From: Trissonchulus latispiculum
Lineage: Eukaryota; Nematoda; Enoplea; Enoplida; Ironidae
Direction of reading: 5' to 3'
NCBI GenBank assembly: GCA_030248195.1
Contig: JASAND010030254.1
Span: 1 to 64,000, forward strand
Length of the DNA stretch: 64,000 nucleotides
Made by a program: the position numbers and the translations under genes. Shown here in pieces: positions 1 through 10,651 of the stretch (its first letter is position 1; every line of letters begins with the position of its first letter). The notes under the pieces were generated by a model. The model had not been told where the DNA came from and made no database searches. It saw nothing but the letters and a program-made list of their open reading frames with translations.

Positions 1-1811
1 TGCCTGCCGATGTGGAAGCCAGCATCTACGCTGATGACCTGGCTCTTTGGTGCTCAGATCCAGACATCAAAGTAGCTGAAAGAAAGCTACAAGATGCTCT
101 TCGGACCATTGAAGACTGGTCTAAAAAGTGGCGCCTCTACCTCAATGTGGACAAGTGCCAGTCATGTATCTTCACGACGCAGAACAGCCAGTCCAAGTAC
201 GTGCCCAACTTAACGCTACACGGAAGAACTCTGCCTCACGACCCTAACCCTTCTTTCCTCGGAATCACATTTGACTGGAAGCTGAATTTTGGCCAGCACA
301 TACGAGGACTGAAAGACCGATGCCGGTCTAGACTGGCTGTGCTGGGAGCTGTCAGTCACAGAAGCTGGGGTCCCTGTAAGGAAGACCTAAGGACTCTCTA
401 CATCTCCTACATCAGAGCCCTACTGGAATACGGAATGGGCTCATGGTATTCGTCTACTCCTAGCAGCTGGCGAGAGAAGCTGGAGTGCATCCAGAACTCT
501 GCCGCCAGACGGATCACCGGCTGTCTTCAGTCCACACCAACCCAATATCTCAATCTGGAAGCGAACCTGCCACAGCTGAACCTGAGAGCGGAAGAACTGA
601 CTGCCATAAACTACCAAAAGGCCATCCGACTCCCTGCTGACAATCCAAGAAGGAATACAACGAATGCAGATGTCCGTCAAAGGCTGAAAACCCAAGGCTC
701 TTGGAGAGTCGAGGGAAGACAGCTGGCAGAACGCTACGGCCTAAATGATATGCATCCAGAAATGCTGGTTCTCCCTGGAACAGCCGGACCCTACATCCGC
801 GATGCTAATGTCCGGTTCAACGACAAGCTAATCCGGGATTGCTCCCCCAAGAACAGCTGGATCCCTGAGGAACTGAAAGCCAATGCCATAGAAACACTAA
901 GCCTACTGCCTACCCCCAAAATCACCATCTGGACAGATGGTTCAGTCCAGGATTCCTTCAGAAATGGCGGCAGCGGGGCTGTCATAACCGACAGCAAAGG
1001 AAGCACCCTGGCAACCACTCGTCAGCCTGCTGGACTGTTCTGCTCTAGCTATAGGGCAGAAATGGTAGCCATCCACCAGGGACTGCTCTGGGCTAAGCAA
1101 AATCTTACAGGCGGCGGCACAATTCATCTCTGTACGGACTCACAGTCAGCAATCCGCTCTTTGCGAGCTGGCCCTCTCACCCAGCACCTTCGCATCGCCT
1201 CACAGATCTGGACACTCATCAAAGATCTTAGCGACAGCGGGCACTTCCTAATCTTTCAGTGGGTGCCCAGTCACGTCGGCCTTCGGGGCAATGACCTGGC
1301 GGACAGTGCTGCGAAGGAAGCCTCCACCCACCCTCAAACCGGTGTCCCCACAGACTTCACTACTGCAAAGGCCGCCGTCAAGCGGTCTGTCAGGGAAAAG
1401 CGTCTGAATCAATCCCGGATGGCCGACACTGAACAAATCTTTGTCGGTGCTAAACCAGTTGACCCCCATTTAGAGACAGGCCTTACGCGACGGGAACGAG
1501 TCATTCTGTCGCAACTCCGCTGCAAGGGCCATTCCCTCCTACTCCGGGCCTACCGGCATCGTATAGGCCTAGCCGATTCTCCTAATTGTCCCAACTGCCC
1601 TGACCTAGAAGAAACCTTGTCCCATCTCTTGCTCCACTGCCCCTCAAAACAGACTGCAAGGGAACGCTGGTTCGGCCCCGGCCCGTCACTGGAAGTCCTC
1701 TCGGGGTGCCCTCCCAAGGTGATAGGGTTCCTCCGGGATGTGGGTCGGCTATAGCCGATCCAGTCATATTGAGATTCATCTCAGAAGACCCAGGAAGAAA
1801 GAAGAAGATAG
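1..1811 (+). mobile_element. 3' part of an I-type LINE inserted in the gypsy-like pol gene
   Basis: The coding part stops at 1754 and a 57-base 3' end follows, ending in GAA-rich sequence. From 1812 on, the minus strand reads as Ty3/gypsy pol (codons for IDTGDHKPI), so the LINE cut that gene in opposite orientation. The other junction and target duplication lie left of the window. Confidence 0.85.
3..1754 (+). CDS. I-type LINE ORF2, C-terminal part (RT, RNase H, CCHC)
   Basis: Reading frame open from the left edge of the window to a TAG at 1752-1754, so the 5' part is off the window. In order it shows the RT catalytic motif YADD near residue 9, the LGI and thumb region, then an RNase H domain with TDGS near codon 314, an E in SSYRAEM, D in CTDSQSAI and the HVGLRGNDLAD end motif, then a terminal CPNC...H...C zinc motif (CPNCPDLEETLSHLLLHC). 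RT plus RNase H plus a terminal zinc knuckle is typical of I/Jockey-group non-LTR retrotransposons. The frame has no break in this part, which suggests a young copy. A short purine-rich tail (AGAAAGAAGAAGATA) ends at about 1811. It copies RNA into DNA at a nicked target in the nucleus. Confidence 0.93.
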   Translation, partial: PADVEASIYADDLALWCSDPDIKVAERKLQDALRTIEDWSKKWRLYLNVDKCQSCIFTTQNSQSKYVPNLTLHGRTLPHDPNPSFLGITFDWKLNFGQHIRGLKDRCRSRLAVLGAVSHRSWGPCKEDLRTLYISYIRALLEYGMGSWYSSTPSSWREKLECIQNSAARRITGCLQSTPTQYLNLEANLPQLNLRAEELTAINYQKAIRLPADNPRRNTTNADVRQRLKTQGSWRVEGRQLAERYGLNDMHPEMLVLPGTAGPYIRDANVRFNDKLIRDCSPKNSWIPEELKANAIETLSLLPTPKITIWTDGSVQDSFRNGGSGAVITDSKGSTLATTRQPAGLFCSSYRAEMVAIHQGLLWAKQNLTGGGTIHLCTDSQSAIRSLRAGPLTQHLRIASQIWTLIKDLSDSGHFLIFQWVPSHVGLRGNDLADSAAKEASTHPQTGVPTDFTTAKAAVKRSVREKRLNQSRMADTEQIFVGAKPVDPHLETGLTRRERVILSQLRCKGHSLLLRAYRHRIGLADSPNCPNCPDLEETLSHLLLHCPSKQTARERWFGPGPSLEVLSGCPPKVIGFLRDVGRL

Positions 1812-2097
1812 ATTGGCTTATGATCACCGGTGTCGATTGAGTGTTTAATGGCAGTAGCGAAGCCTACATCGTTGTCGTCTTTAGCAAAGACATCAATAAA
1901 CTGATTAAGTAGCTGTAATAACTTGTTTCGTTGGGGGGGGGGGGTGTCAACTCTGCAGAATTGAGATCAACGTCAGATAGTGGGTTTGATGCCTGCTCAA
2001 CGTGGCTTTCCTCTTCATTGCTGGTTTGCTGAATAGTACAGACGGATCCAATGTTCGTCCTAGCGTAGATTTTGATTGGCGCATTACTGGTGTTCAT
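1812..2097 (-). pseudogene. pol: gypsy-like pol: protease-RT linker, start of RT
   Basis: Minus-strand frame reading from a protease-RT linker (MNTSNAPIKIYARTNIGSV, the usual nucleic-acid-element stretch just before RT) through a LNQFIDVFA-like and IDTGDHKPI motif that precedes Ty3/gypsy RT. It is cut at 1811/1812 by the LINE. It overlaps the protease frame at 2094-2097 by a frameshift near 2115. A homopolymer of G at 1935-1946 lies inside and may be another disruption. The RT, RNase H and integrase are expected left of the window. Confidence 0.75.
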
Positions 2098-3001
2098 GAT
2101 TCTGACCGGAATTTGAGAGCCGCCCTTGCTCTCGCTACATATAACCCCGTTGTAGTTTCGAATTGAGAATTAGGTTCAAAAAGGCCTTCTTTGATTGGTT
2201 CAGTGACTCCACATAAGAAAATAACCTGCGTTCTAGGAGGTATCATCATAGTTTCATTGATGGTTGCCGTTGAATGTTTAGTATTTTCATTATTTTTCTG
2301 CTTTTGGTGTATCGTCACCGTTTCCTTTTGTAAGTCAATTGTGATGGGGCCCAGTCGTTTGAGGAAATCAGCACCTAAGATGCAGTCGTGGGGTGATTTC
2401 GAGACGATATAGGTTGGGTGATCCAAAATTTGAGTCCCGATTTGTAGTGGTATAACGGATTTTCCAATAATTGACAATTCGTGACCTGTCATACTGGTGG
2501 CCGATATGTTTGAGCTTTCCGGAGTCGCTGTTGACTTGTGGAGCTGTAGTCTTTTGTCGACATTTTCGCCAATTAGAGTAATAGTTGAGCCGGTGTCAAC
2601 CAACGCTTTGATTGGGGTACGATTTATCTTAATTGGAATAGCGGTGGAGCCTTGTCCGGTACAATTAGTTGTTTCTCGTTGTATTGGTGAATTTAGAGTT
2701 TCTGGCCAGTATGTAGTATGTGCAGCAACGGTTGGTGCTTGTAGTGGTAGAAAAGTAGTCATGGTGGGTGAAACTTGTGTTTGTTGGTCCAGTTGAAGTT
2801 CCGTTTGAGGGTATAATGGTTCTGGCATTTGAATATCATTGATGTTCTCATTTTGTTTTTCCGGAGTGAACGCAGGTATGTTCAGTATTGTGGGGACTCG
2901 TGCTGGTGTAGACATATTACGCCGAACTCTTTCTATTAAACTGGGCGCAGATGCTGGCGGACAGGGAGGTGGTAGAATCACCATCTCCTGTTCATTTAGG
3001 T
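2094..3001 (-). pseudogene. pro: gypsy-like retropepsin (aspartic protease) region
   Basis: Minus-strand frame of about 300 residues. The retropepsin hallmark ALVDTGSTITLIG lies about two thirds in, followed by the ILGADFL motif of the second half of the fold, then the linker GLYVARA. A proline-rich spacer with no clear domain precedes it. The enzyme would cut the element's polyprotein in the particle. The upstream part of the open frame (3010-3149) is read-through from the inserted element and not native. The frame shifts near 2115 before the RT linker. The family assignment is firm; activity is unlikely, since the element is broken. Confidence 0.85.
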
Positions 3002-3009
3002 CCTGGTTA

Positions 3010-3608
3010 CAGGGTCGCACCCAGGATTTTGAAAAGGGGGGGGGTTGAGCCGGAAACGATTTTTGCCTTCGCCTGACACGTTTACGCCGGGGGGGGGGGG
3101 GTGTCGCAGGCGCGAAAAATTGAGGTAAAAAAGGCGCCGCAGGTTCCAAAACGTTATAATCGTTAATACCAAATAGCGCCGCAGGCGAGAAAATTTTTAA
3201 GTTCAGTTAGAAAAGCGCCGCAGGCCCGAAAAATTCTGAAAATTCAGTTAGAAAAGCGCCGAAGGCGAGAAAAATTTAAAAATTCGGGATAGAAAAGCGC
3301 CGCAAGCGAGAAAAATTTAAAAACTCGGGATAGAAAAGCGCCGCAGGCGAGAATAATTTTAAAACTCGGGATAGAAAAGCGCCCCAGGTGAGAAAAATTT
3401 TAAAAATCGAGATAGAAAAACGCCACAGGCGACAAAAATTATAAAAATCGAGATAGAAAAGCGCCGCAGGCGCGATAAATTTTCATAATTTTTAATTTTA
3501 TGCACTAAAAATAGCTCAATTTTTGCTTTCTCCCCGAAAATTCTCGGGGGGGTCGGACAAAAAGGGGGGGTCGGAACCCCCAACCCCCCCCCCCTGGGTG
3601 CGCCCATG
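3010..3608. mobile_element. hAT-like non-autonomous element with 8-bp TSD
   Basis: A 599-bp insertion between two copies of the 8-base CCTGGTTA (3002-3009 and 3609-3616). The ends are imperfect inverted repeats: CAGGGTCGCACCCAGG on the left, and CATGGGCGCACCCAGG as the reverse complement of the right end. CAGGG ends and an 8-bp duplication point to the hAT superfamily. The inside has no transposase. It holds G and C runs and about six degenerate tandem units of roughly 60 bp built on GCGCCGCAGGCGAGAAAAA (about 3110-3480). Confidence 0.8.
3150..3480. repeat. tandem units of GCGCCGCAGGCGAGAAAA
   Basis: The phrase AAAAGCGCCGCAGGCGAGA recurs about every 57-60 bases (for example near 3210, 3255, 3293, 3335, 3377, 3457) with AAAATTTAAAAA between copies. 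It is internal to the hAT-like element. Confidence 0.8.
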
Positions 3609-3616
3609 CCTGGTTA

Positions 3617-5829
3617 TTATTAGAACTGCCATTTGGACTGCTACGCTTCCGTTTTCTAAATTTTAGCATTAAGGCTCTGGAAGTTGAGCGTATACGTTTG
3701 CGTGCCCACCGTTGAAGGTGTGGCCAAGCTCGCGGTATGTTGAGCGTAAGATCGTCTCGAACATTGTTTGGGCAACAATGTAATAATAGGAAGCTGAGCG
3801 TTACGTAGGTACACACTAGAAATACCCATAATTGCCACGGACTAACAGCGAATCCATGCAGAAATCCAAAGAAGCCTTTATTCATTATTCCGGTAACCAC
3901 CCCCTGAGCCACAAGTTTCGGTGATTTTCGAGTAGTTCGATACCTTAGTTCCCGCAAGATCTTCTGTTGGTACTGTAATCCTCCAATAATTTCAATAGAC
4001 TGATTTCAGAAGTAATCTCAGAGAAGTTATACATGACTATTTGACTAAAGATTGTAGGTTGAAAGCTCCAAGGTTCTGTAGTATTCCAGGAGAATGCTCT
4101 TAGCTCCGGAATATGTAGTAACGGCGTTAAGTCTCCTGTTTCACTTTCGTACGTGTACATTTTTCCGTGTAACTGTACTGGAATTTGCCTGTTAAGTCTA
4201 CAGTCGACTGGATAAGGGTTTTTATGTACAATATTGGTGACAGGATCAAGATAGGCTGAGTATTCCTGAGAATTGAGTAAGAATTGGAATTTCCATGCTG
4301 CAGGACTCATTCATTGGGTCGAAGTGATAAAAATCTTTTTGGATTTCTTGGCATGGCCACGTGGATATGACATTTCCGCCTGCCCTTGCAATAATGTCGT
4401 TGCGGCCCAGAATAGCTCTAATAGCTAGTGTTGGGTTGGCCATCATATCTGCTTTGAGGACTTCCATAATTGTTGCCATAGAGCGACAGGCAACATTCAT
4501 CTCTTGTTTGAAAGCAAAGTTCAAATTTCGTTCTAATTTAAATTCTTGAGCTTGCAGTGACGACGCCATTAGATCGGTGGTCACGATCCCGTTGTTGATA
4601 GCCCATTATTTGAGCTGTGGTCCTACTTCTTCTGTTTTCTGAAGTCTAGCCATTAACTGTTCTGGTGTCGTAACATTTGATGTTGAACGTTTAACTTTGT
4701 AAATTGGTGGACTTAATCTTACGGGAATGCCTTGGTCTGTTAGCTGAATAGTGCGACTAACACAATCTTTGGCATACTTCCCGCTTTTATATAAATGTGA
4801 GTGCTAACTGGTCGTTGTCAGCTAACCAGTTAGTGCCCCACATTTCACCTGATAGCGTTTGCCATTCGAGAAATTCACATCTCTCGTCTTCGTTAGGTTC
4901 CCACGTAAGTAACTTCCGTCCCGAAGTTGGCATCCGCCAGATCTATAGTCACAGTGTTCAACCCATCCAGCAGTTGATTCCATGCTGTCGCTACTGTGTC
5001 GTTTGTAGACAAATGCTTCGTACATGAAGCAATTGGTAGCAGTATAACTATGCCAATGGCAACAGTTAATACCACCTCCAGACCATTTATAATTTACTTT
5101 GTTGTCCGTTTGCCATAGGCCACCACGTAGCGTAAGAGGTCCAGCATCACACTGGGGAAATCTTCTCATTGATTCACATGCAGTTCCTGTTACTCGGACG
5201 TCATGTTTTTCTTCCTCCTTTAAATGATGGTTGGCGAAAAAGTATGTGAATGTGCGAACAGTTTGCTTCACGATAGTACATTTCCATGCCTTGGATTTAT
5301 ATTTCACGTAGTTTCTTTCGTAGAGGGTTAACTCCACGGTTTCTAGTTCTCGACGAGCAAGAGTTATTGGTGAGCTGCACTGAAGACGTCCTGGTAATCG
5401 CCACAGTGCTCTGCCTTGCTCAGTTTGGCAAACCATTGGACCGCTGGCCATTTCATTGATGCTACGGACACCGGTAACAGGTGTTAGTGTACAGATGGCT
5501 ACTATCAGGAGTACTAGCTTTGAGACATATCCTCTGAAGAAGTTTGTCAAGCGCGAACTTCCACTTGTCGGTTGCGATGCAATCGATTTTATTTGTTCGG
5601 TAATAGCCGATCCTGCCATCAATCCATGTGCTTGAGGTAGGTCGTCACTGCGGTCGCAGTTTCCATTATATTGACTCTCTTCGGGAATAGGTACAACAGT
5701 TATGCTACCGACAAAGTCTGAGTATTGACTTCGCAATAGTTCCTGGTTCTGCTCCGTAAGCATTTTGATTGTTTCTTGTAACTCTGTAATGTCTGAGTTA
5801 GTTGCTTCATCCTCTGTAGGCCCTGTAAC
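3617..5829 (-). pseudogene. env: envelope-like glycoprotein region of the gypsy-like element
   Basis: Minus-strand open stretches at 5829-4822, 4584-4246, 4310-3945 and 3957-3617 make one degenerate coding region of roughly 700 codons. Seen in order: an acidic/Asn-rich start; a hydrophobic segment (SKLVLLIVAICTLTPVTG, near 5480-5540) like a signal or membrane anchor; a cysteine-rich ectodomain with CCHWH; a second helical ectodomain part with NPTLAIRAILGRNDI; a second hydrophobic segment (LWVFLVCTYVTLSFLLL) near 3790-3840; and a basic Arg/Lys-rich tail. This layout fits a membrane fusion glycoprotein, as in env-bearing retroelements. Breaks visible: a frameshift or stop near 4822, a stop near 4607, and frameshifts near 4300 and 3950. 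The closest glycoprotein family is not clear to me. The region sits between the gag zinc knuckle and the protease, not after pol. Confidence 0.7.
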
Positions 5830-5874
5830 GTTGTTGTTGTTGTTGTTGATGCTTCCGGCCACCTGAATGCAGAT

Positions 5875-8737
5875 TCAATCGGCCCGGACACCTCCAGGAC
5901 GGAAGCGGCCGCATTCTCTGAGAAAGGCAAGGACCTCCCGAGGCTTTTCCCAGAGGACCACAAGGCTAGGGTTAGGACCCAGATGGGACAGGCGTGGGCG
6001 GTCTGACTGTGGGCAGTATAGTAGGGCGTGCGACAGTGTGTCTTCCTGGTCAGGGCAGTGGGCACATGAGGGAGAGTCTCTAGCCCCAATCCTATGGAGG
6101 TACCAGTTGAGGATTGGAGAGAAGCCCCCGACACGGAGCTGGGAAAGGACTGACCTGTCAGCCCTGGGAAGGCCAGTTTCCTTCGGGTCAGGGCTGCGGG
6201 GGATTCGAAGTAGATCTAGTCTGTCCGAGGATAAACCGGATTGCCAGGTGCTAGTGAAATGTCTCGAAATTAGGGATTTCACTGCCCTGAAGTCTACCGG
6301 GGCAGCAGCCTGGTCCAGATTTGAGCCGAGGCCAGCGAGCGTATCAGCGATTTCGTTGCCGTGTATGCCCGAATGGCCGGGCAGCCAGTGGATTTGGAGG
6401 GTTCGTGGTTGGCAGTTAAGGATAGATTTAATGCGGCGCCAGATGGTAAACTCTTTGTAGGTAGTTGCTTTGGCAGGGCCGGAGGATAGTTTCCTGGTCA
6501 GCGATTGGGAATCTGAAAAAATTCTGATGATTTGATCTTCAGCAGTCGCCGTTCCGTCAATCCATTCCAGGGCACGGTCCATCGCCCGGAGCTCGGCTCC
6601 GTAACTTGAGGTGACCAGACCTGCTGGTTCAATTATATTCCGGGTGAGACCCAGCCGGTGGTGGAGAATATAGACGCCGCTTCCTCCGTTTCTGGTTCCT
6701 TCTCTGGCTGATCCGTCTGTGTAGATTTCGACATCGGCCGGGGTCAGGCGGTCCAGGATACTTTCCGTAGCAGATTTCTTCTTCTCAGGGGGGTCTCTTC
6801 TGGAGATGCCGCAAATTTCAGACACAATTTCCAGCCCGGACGGGGCTTCCCATGGCGGAAACGGGCTGATTGTGGCTAGTTTTTCCTTGACCAGGCTGTC
6901 GGTGGAGGCGAGCACAGTTAGAGACCGGCCTTCTTCCCGCCAGGAGGCCTGGGAGGCCAGGCGACGGGTAGTTGGGGCAGCAAAAGAGTCTGCTGTGGGA
7001 TTAGAATCCGGGAGGCACTGATACTTTTCGTACGCTGTCGCTGTTAGGTATTTGGCACGGACATGGAGGGGCACCAGGCCTGCCTCTTTGACTGTGAGTT
7101 CGGCAGGGGATCCTCTAGGGCAACCTGTTATGGCTCTGGCAGCTTCGTTCTGGATTGTTTGGAGCCGTTTCAGGTTGGAAGGAGCTGTAGTCGTCATCCA
7201 GGCAGGGCCACAGTATTCTATGGCGGATGCAATATAAGCAAGGTACACCATCCGAAGGTCCTCCTTTTTGCATCCCCATTTGGTACCAGCTAGAGATCGG
7301 AGAATATTATTTCTTCTTCTGAGCTTGGAGATGAGCTGGTCAATGTGGGCCCTGAAGGAGAGAGATGGATCGAATTTGATTCCCAGAAACGTCGGTGTCT
7401 TGGTGACTGGGATTTGCTGGGAATCAATAGTTAGGTGCGGTTTGGCGTTCTGCTCCTTGTTCCAAGTGGTAAACACTGAGGCTTCGCACTTCTGGACGTT
7501 GATGACCATTTTGTTCAATCTAGCCCAATTGGTGATGGCGTCAAGGGCTTCCTGGAGTTTACTGGTGGCCACCGCAATCTGTGGGTGTTTGCACCAGATG
7601 GCCACATCGTCTGCAAATAGGGAAATTTCCACTCCTTCAGGAACCGCCTCAGCCAGGGAGTTTATGAACACCTGGAATAAAGTTGGAGAGAGGACACAAC
7701 CCTGGGGAACGCCACAGCCGAATCGTTTTGGCCGGCTGGAGGCCCCTTCGAATTCGACAGAATAGAGCCGATCCTGCAGGAAAGCTTTAACCCACCGGGA
7801 TATGCATCTGGGCACCCCGGCAAGCGACATCGCCCGCAGCAGACCATAGTGCCAGACTCTATCGAATGCTCTTGAGAAGTCGATGAGAGCCATGACAGTT
7901 CGGTGGGCCGGCTTTTTATGATTGAAGCCGTCGCTGATCGATTGTGTGATCCTGAGAACTTGATCCTGGGTGGACCGGGCAGATCGGAAGCCAGCTTGAT
8001 ATCTCGTGATGACCTCGTTCTTTTCCAGCAGGTAGGATAACCGACCCAGCATCAGTCTCTCCATCACTTTGGCGAGACAGGATGTGAGCGCGATTGGCCG
8101 GTAGCTGGAGATGTCAGAGGCATCTTTCCCTGGCTTGGGAATGGGCACAATCTTTGCCCTTTTCCACGGAGTAGGGCAGAATCCTTCTTTGAGGGAGCGG
8201 TTGCAGATGTGGAGAAGGATCGATTTGGCTTTATCCGTCAGATGGCGGAGGCTGGCATTCCTGACCCGGTCGATCCCAGGTGCGGCACTGGCCCTGAGTT
8301 TCTGGAGAACCGTTTGAAGTTCGCCCATAGAGAAGGGAGCACAGGCGCTGGGTTCGTCGTCGGGATGGCTACACGGCCTATTGAGATCATTCTTCGTTTC
8401 AATGATGGTTTTCCGGTCAGATTTCCTGGATCTAACGGCAGCGACTCGGTCGTATTCCTTGATAAACGCAGAGGCCTTGGACCTGGAAGTAGAGAAGAAT
8501 TTGCCATTTCGCTGAAGACATGCCCCGGAAGGGGCAGCTCTCGGCCTTCCGTTCAGACCCTTGACTGTATTCCAGATTTCTTTCGGATCGGTTCTGGCAT
8601 CCAGACGAGATACATACTGGATCCAGTGCTCCCGTTTGGACTTGGCAATAATTCTTCTGGCTTCCCGGCAGGCGGCTTTCCATTCTTCTAGTTTACGTCG
8701 ATCTGTTTTAGCCTCAGTTGCCAGACGCTCTCTGGTC
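5875..8737 (-). CDS. LINE ORF2: reverse transcriptase and RNase H
   Basis: Minus-strand frame open from about 8737 to a stop at 5875, some 950 codons. The first ATG in the frame is at 8328, but similarity to the family begins upstream. It shows a WWNAE linker after the endonuclease, the RT fingers (PIPKPGKD, SYRPIALTS), AFDRVW, GVPQGCVLSP, catalytic FADD, then RNase H with YTDGS, SYGAELRAM, FSDSQS and HSGIHGNEIAD, and a terminal zinc motif CAHC...H...C. A TAG near 8738 (after AEAAAAI) ends the frame upstream. The copy lacks most of the endonuclease and any ORF1, so it is a dead 5'-truncated insert, yet the RT part is unbroken. Confidence 0.93.
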
Positions 8738-8818
8738 TAAATGGCTGCTGCGGCTTCTGCATTCCACCAAGGCGCAGGAGCCCTTGAGTCTCCATAGGGG
8801 GCAGAGGGGGCCCCTGAC

Positions 8819-9089
8819 GTGTCGGCTGTCCACGCATCATTGGTCCCTGCTGTCTCCTGGTCGGTTGACCCTACACCCTCTGACTCGGACCACCACCCCA
8901 TCTGGCTGTCTGTCTCCGCTGCCGGCCCTCCGACGAAGAAGAAACTAAAGCGGCTACGGCTGGCCAAAACGGATTGGGCACAATTTGCGGACATCCTGGA
9001 CCGAAAGCTTACCGAATCCTGCCACTACTCAGACTGCAGCCTAAATAACCTAGTCAGATCCTTCACCTCCGCCATCGTGGAAGCCCAAG
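8819..9089 (+). pseudogene. inverted 5' piece of the LINE (endonuclease C-terminus)
   Basis: Plus-strand frame encoding VPAVSWSVDPTPSDSDHHPIW, the last motif of an APE-type endonuclease (SDHHP), followed by a Lys-rich helix and FTSAIVEAQE. The minus-strand body starts where this piece ends in the family order (next motif PWWNAE), so the two are nearly contiguous halves of one reading frame turned in opposite directions. Confidence 0.85.
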
Positions 9090-9102
9090 AGGCCCTGTAA
9101 CG

Positions 9103-10608
9103 TCCGTTGTAATAGCGTAGGAACGCTGGGTTGTCTGGTTTCGAGACGAATTAGCGAAATTATTTCCACGATTTCGCCAGTTTGATTGATTTCCGTGGTT
9201 TTGGCTCCAGATGCTAGTGTCATTGTTTGGACCTGGGGCTTCCCTGTCACGTTTACGCTTCCGACAGTTGATGACGAAATGACCTGGCTTTTTACAGTAA
9301 TGACAAATAATGCGGCTGTCGGTAGTCCAGCCGCGTGCTGTTGGTGGTCTAATATTGTTACTCCGTCTCGCTTGAGGTTGTGTAGTTGTAGAATTAGGTG
9401 ATCTTTCCATTAAACCCAATACACAACCACTTTGACGCTGCTGATCCATTGCCAACGTCTGCAATTTGTCATTAATCTCCTAAAATGCTTGCTTCCATTC
9501 CTTGTCGTCAGTATGATTAGTTTTAGCCACAGTTAGGGTTTCAGCTCTAGTTCCGGCTACTACGGTACCGGTTGGGCTGAGACCGGCTGTTAGAAATTCT
9601 CCGGCTTCTATGAGCTTCGCAGATTTTAAAGCCTCTTCAAAGTTTATTGGCTCCTTCGCCATTACCAGACGGCCATAGTGTGGTAATAGCCCGGCAATGA
9701 AGAATTCCAAACATAATTTTTCTTGATGGTCAGCGTCAAATTTAGGGTAAGCACCCTTTACCAGCTTCTTGATATTAGCACCGAAATCGGAAACGCTCAT
9801 GTGGTTGTTGTGATCGTCGGTGTAATTGAGCGCTTTTAAACCTAGCCATCTCAGCTGGTTCTAGGGCGCATTTCAGTGCTCTAATTAAATCCGGATAACT
9901 GGATTTCACAATACTGTCAAGTGATGCGTAGATGTCTCTTGCCTGACCTTGTAAACAGACAGGCAGCATTCTGGCTTTTTCGTCGGTACCCCAACCGTTA
10001 GCCGTCCCGATAATGTCAAACGAGTCTATGAACTCCTTCCAACTTTCATGAGCTTGTCCGGAGTACCGTAGTCCAATTAGGCTGGTTACTCCGCTCAAGC
10101 TGGTCATAGCTTGTTTTAAGCTGACTGGTAGACTCTGAAGAGCATTTTGAAGTTGGGAAAAATCTGGGACTTGCTGTTGCATTGGCGGCTGTGGGGTCGG
10201 TGATATTTGCTGTATAATTATTTCGGTTTCTTCAATGTCAGAGGGATTGAAGCCAGAGAAATCTGTATTTTCACTGTCGTCGCTGTCTGAAGTTGATTTA
10301 TCGGTCTTCAGTCTGGTAGCACTTGGATTACCCGGGGTATGTCTTCCCGGAAAACTTTTAGCTTGATGAAGTCGGTCAATCGACTCGTTAATTCTATCGC
10401 TTAAACTTCGAATTCTTTCAGAGAATTCGGAAGCTCTGGGAATCTGATATATCGTTTGAGTAGATTGAGTAGAACTCCCTACTGATGGTAGGCTGTCCTG
10501 GGCTTCAGTTTTCAGAGGTTTTTCTACTAGTTCCGACTTTGGCGTTACCCTGTTTCCTTCAGTCGTATTAGGAGCTGATTCACTCTGACTACTAGTTCCC
10601 AAGTCCAC
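9103..10608 (-). pseudogene. gag: gypsy-like gag with CCHC zinc knuckle
   Basis: Minus-strand coding in three pieces: 10608-9775, 9800-9480 and 9464-9103. The N-terminal third is Ser/Thr/Pro-rich with an acidic segment. The middle is a retrotransposon-gag capsid (WKEFIDSFD, GQARDIYASL, then LCLEFFIAGL). The end is a zinc knuckle, CHYCKKPGHFVINC (CX2CX4HX4C), followed by a basic tail RKRKRD that would bind RNA. A frameshift near 9790 and a TAA near 9480 break it. The frame runs to the LINE insertion point at 9102 without a stop and is in phase with the glycoprotein frame on the far side of the LINE. A first codon near 10608 is not certain. Confidence 0.85.
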
Positions 10609-10629
10609 GTTCGCTTATCTTCGTCACTG

Positions 10630-10647
10630 ATCTCGGTGGAACCTCCA
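10630..10647 (-). promoter_or_regulatory. putative tRNA primer-binding site
   Basis: On the minus strand the 18 bases TGGAGGTTCCACCGAGAT begin four bases after TTACA, the likely LTR end. They start with TGG, the complement of the tRNA CCA tail, and would pair with a tRNA 3' end. I cannot name the tRNA from the sequence. Confidence 0.55.
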
Positions 10648-10651
10648 AAAT

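Larger units (their letters stand above)
5831..9089 (-). mobile_element. I-type LINE with inverted 5' end, 13-bp TSD
   Basis: Both sides carry the same 13 bases, AGGCCCTGTAACG (5818-5830 and 9090-9102). The minus-strand body runs from about 8816 to 5831 and ends in (CAA)n, seen as TTGTTG at 5831-5848. From about 8818 to 9089 the sequence is LINE too but on the plus strand: it encodes the end of the endonuclease domain (SDHHPIWL). A body plus an inverted 5' piece inside one target duplication is the signature of twin priming. It is inserted in the gypsy-like element at the junction of the zinc-knuckle and glycoprotein regions. Confidence 0.93.

Noticed and set aside
3010..3149. Basic proline-rich start of the protease frame
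   Set aside because: It lies within the 599-bp inserted element and is read-through.
5831..5862. Asn-rich N-terminus of the glycoprotein frame
   Set aside because: These codons come from the (CAA)n tail of the inserted LINE, not from the glycoprotein gene.
5867..8691. Plus-strand open frames across the LINE at 5.8-8.7 kb (for example 5867-6460)
   Set aside because: They are the reverse side of a well supported RT/RNase H frame with catalytic motifs.
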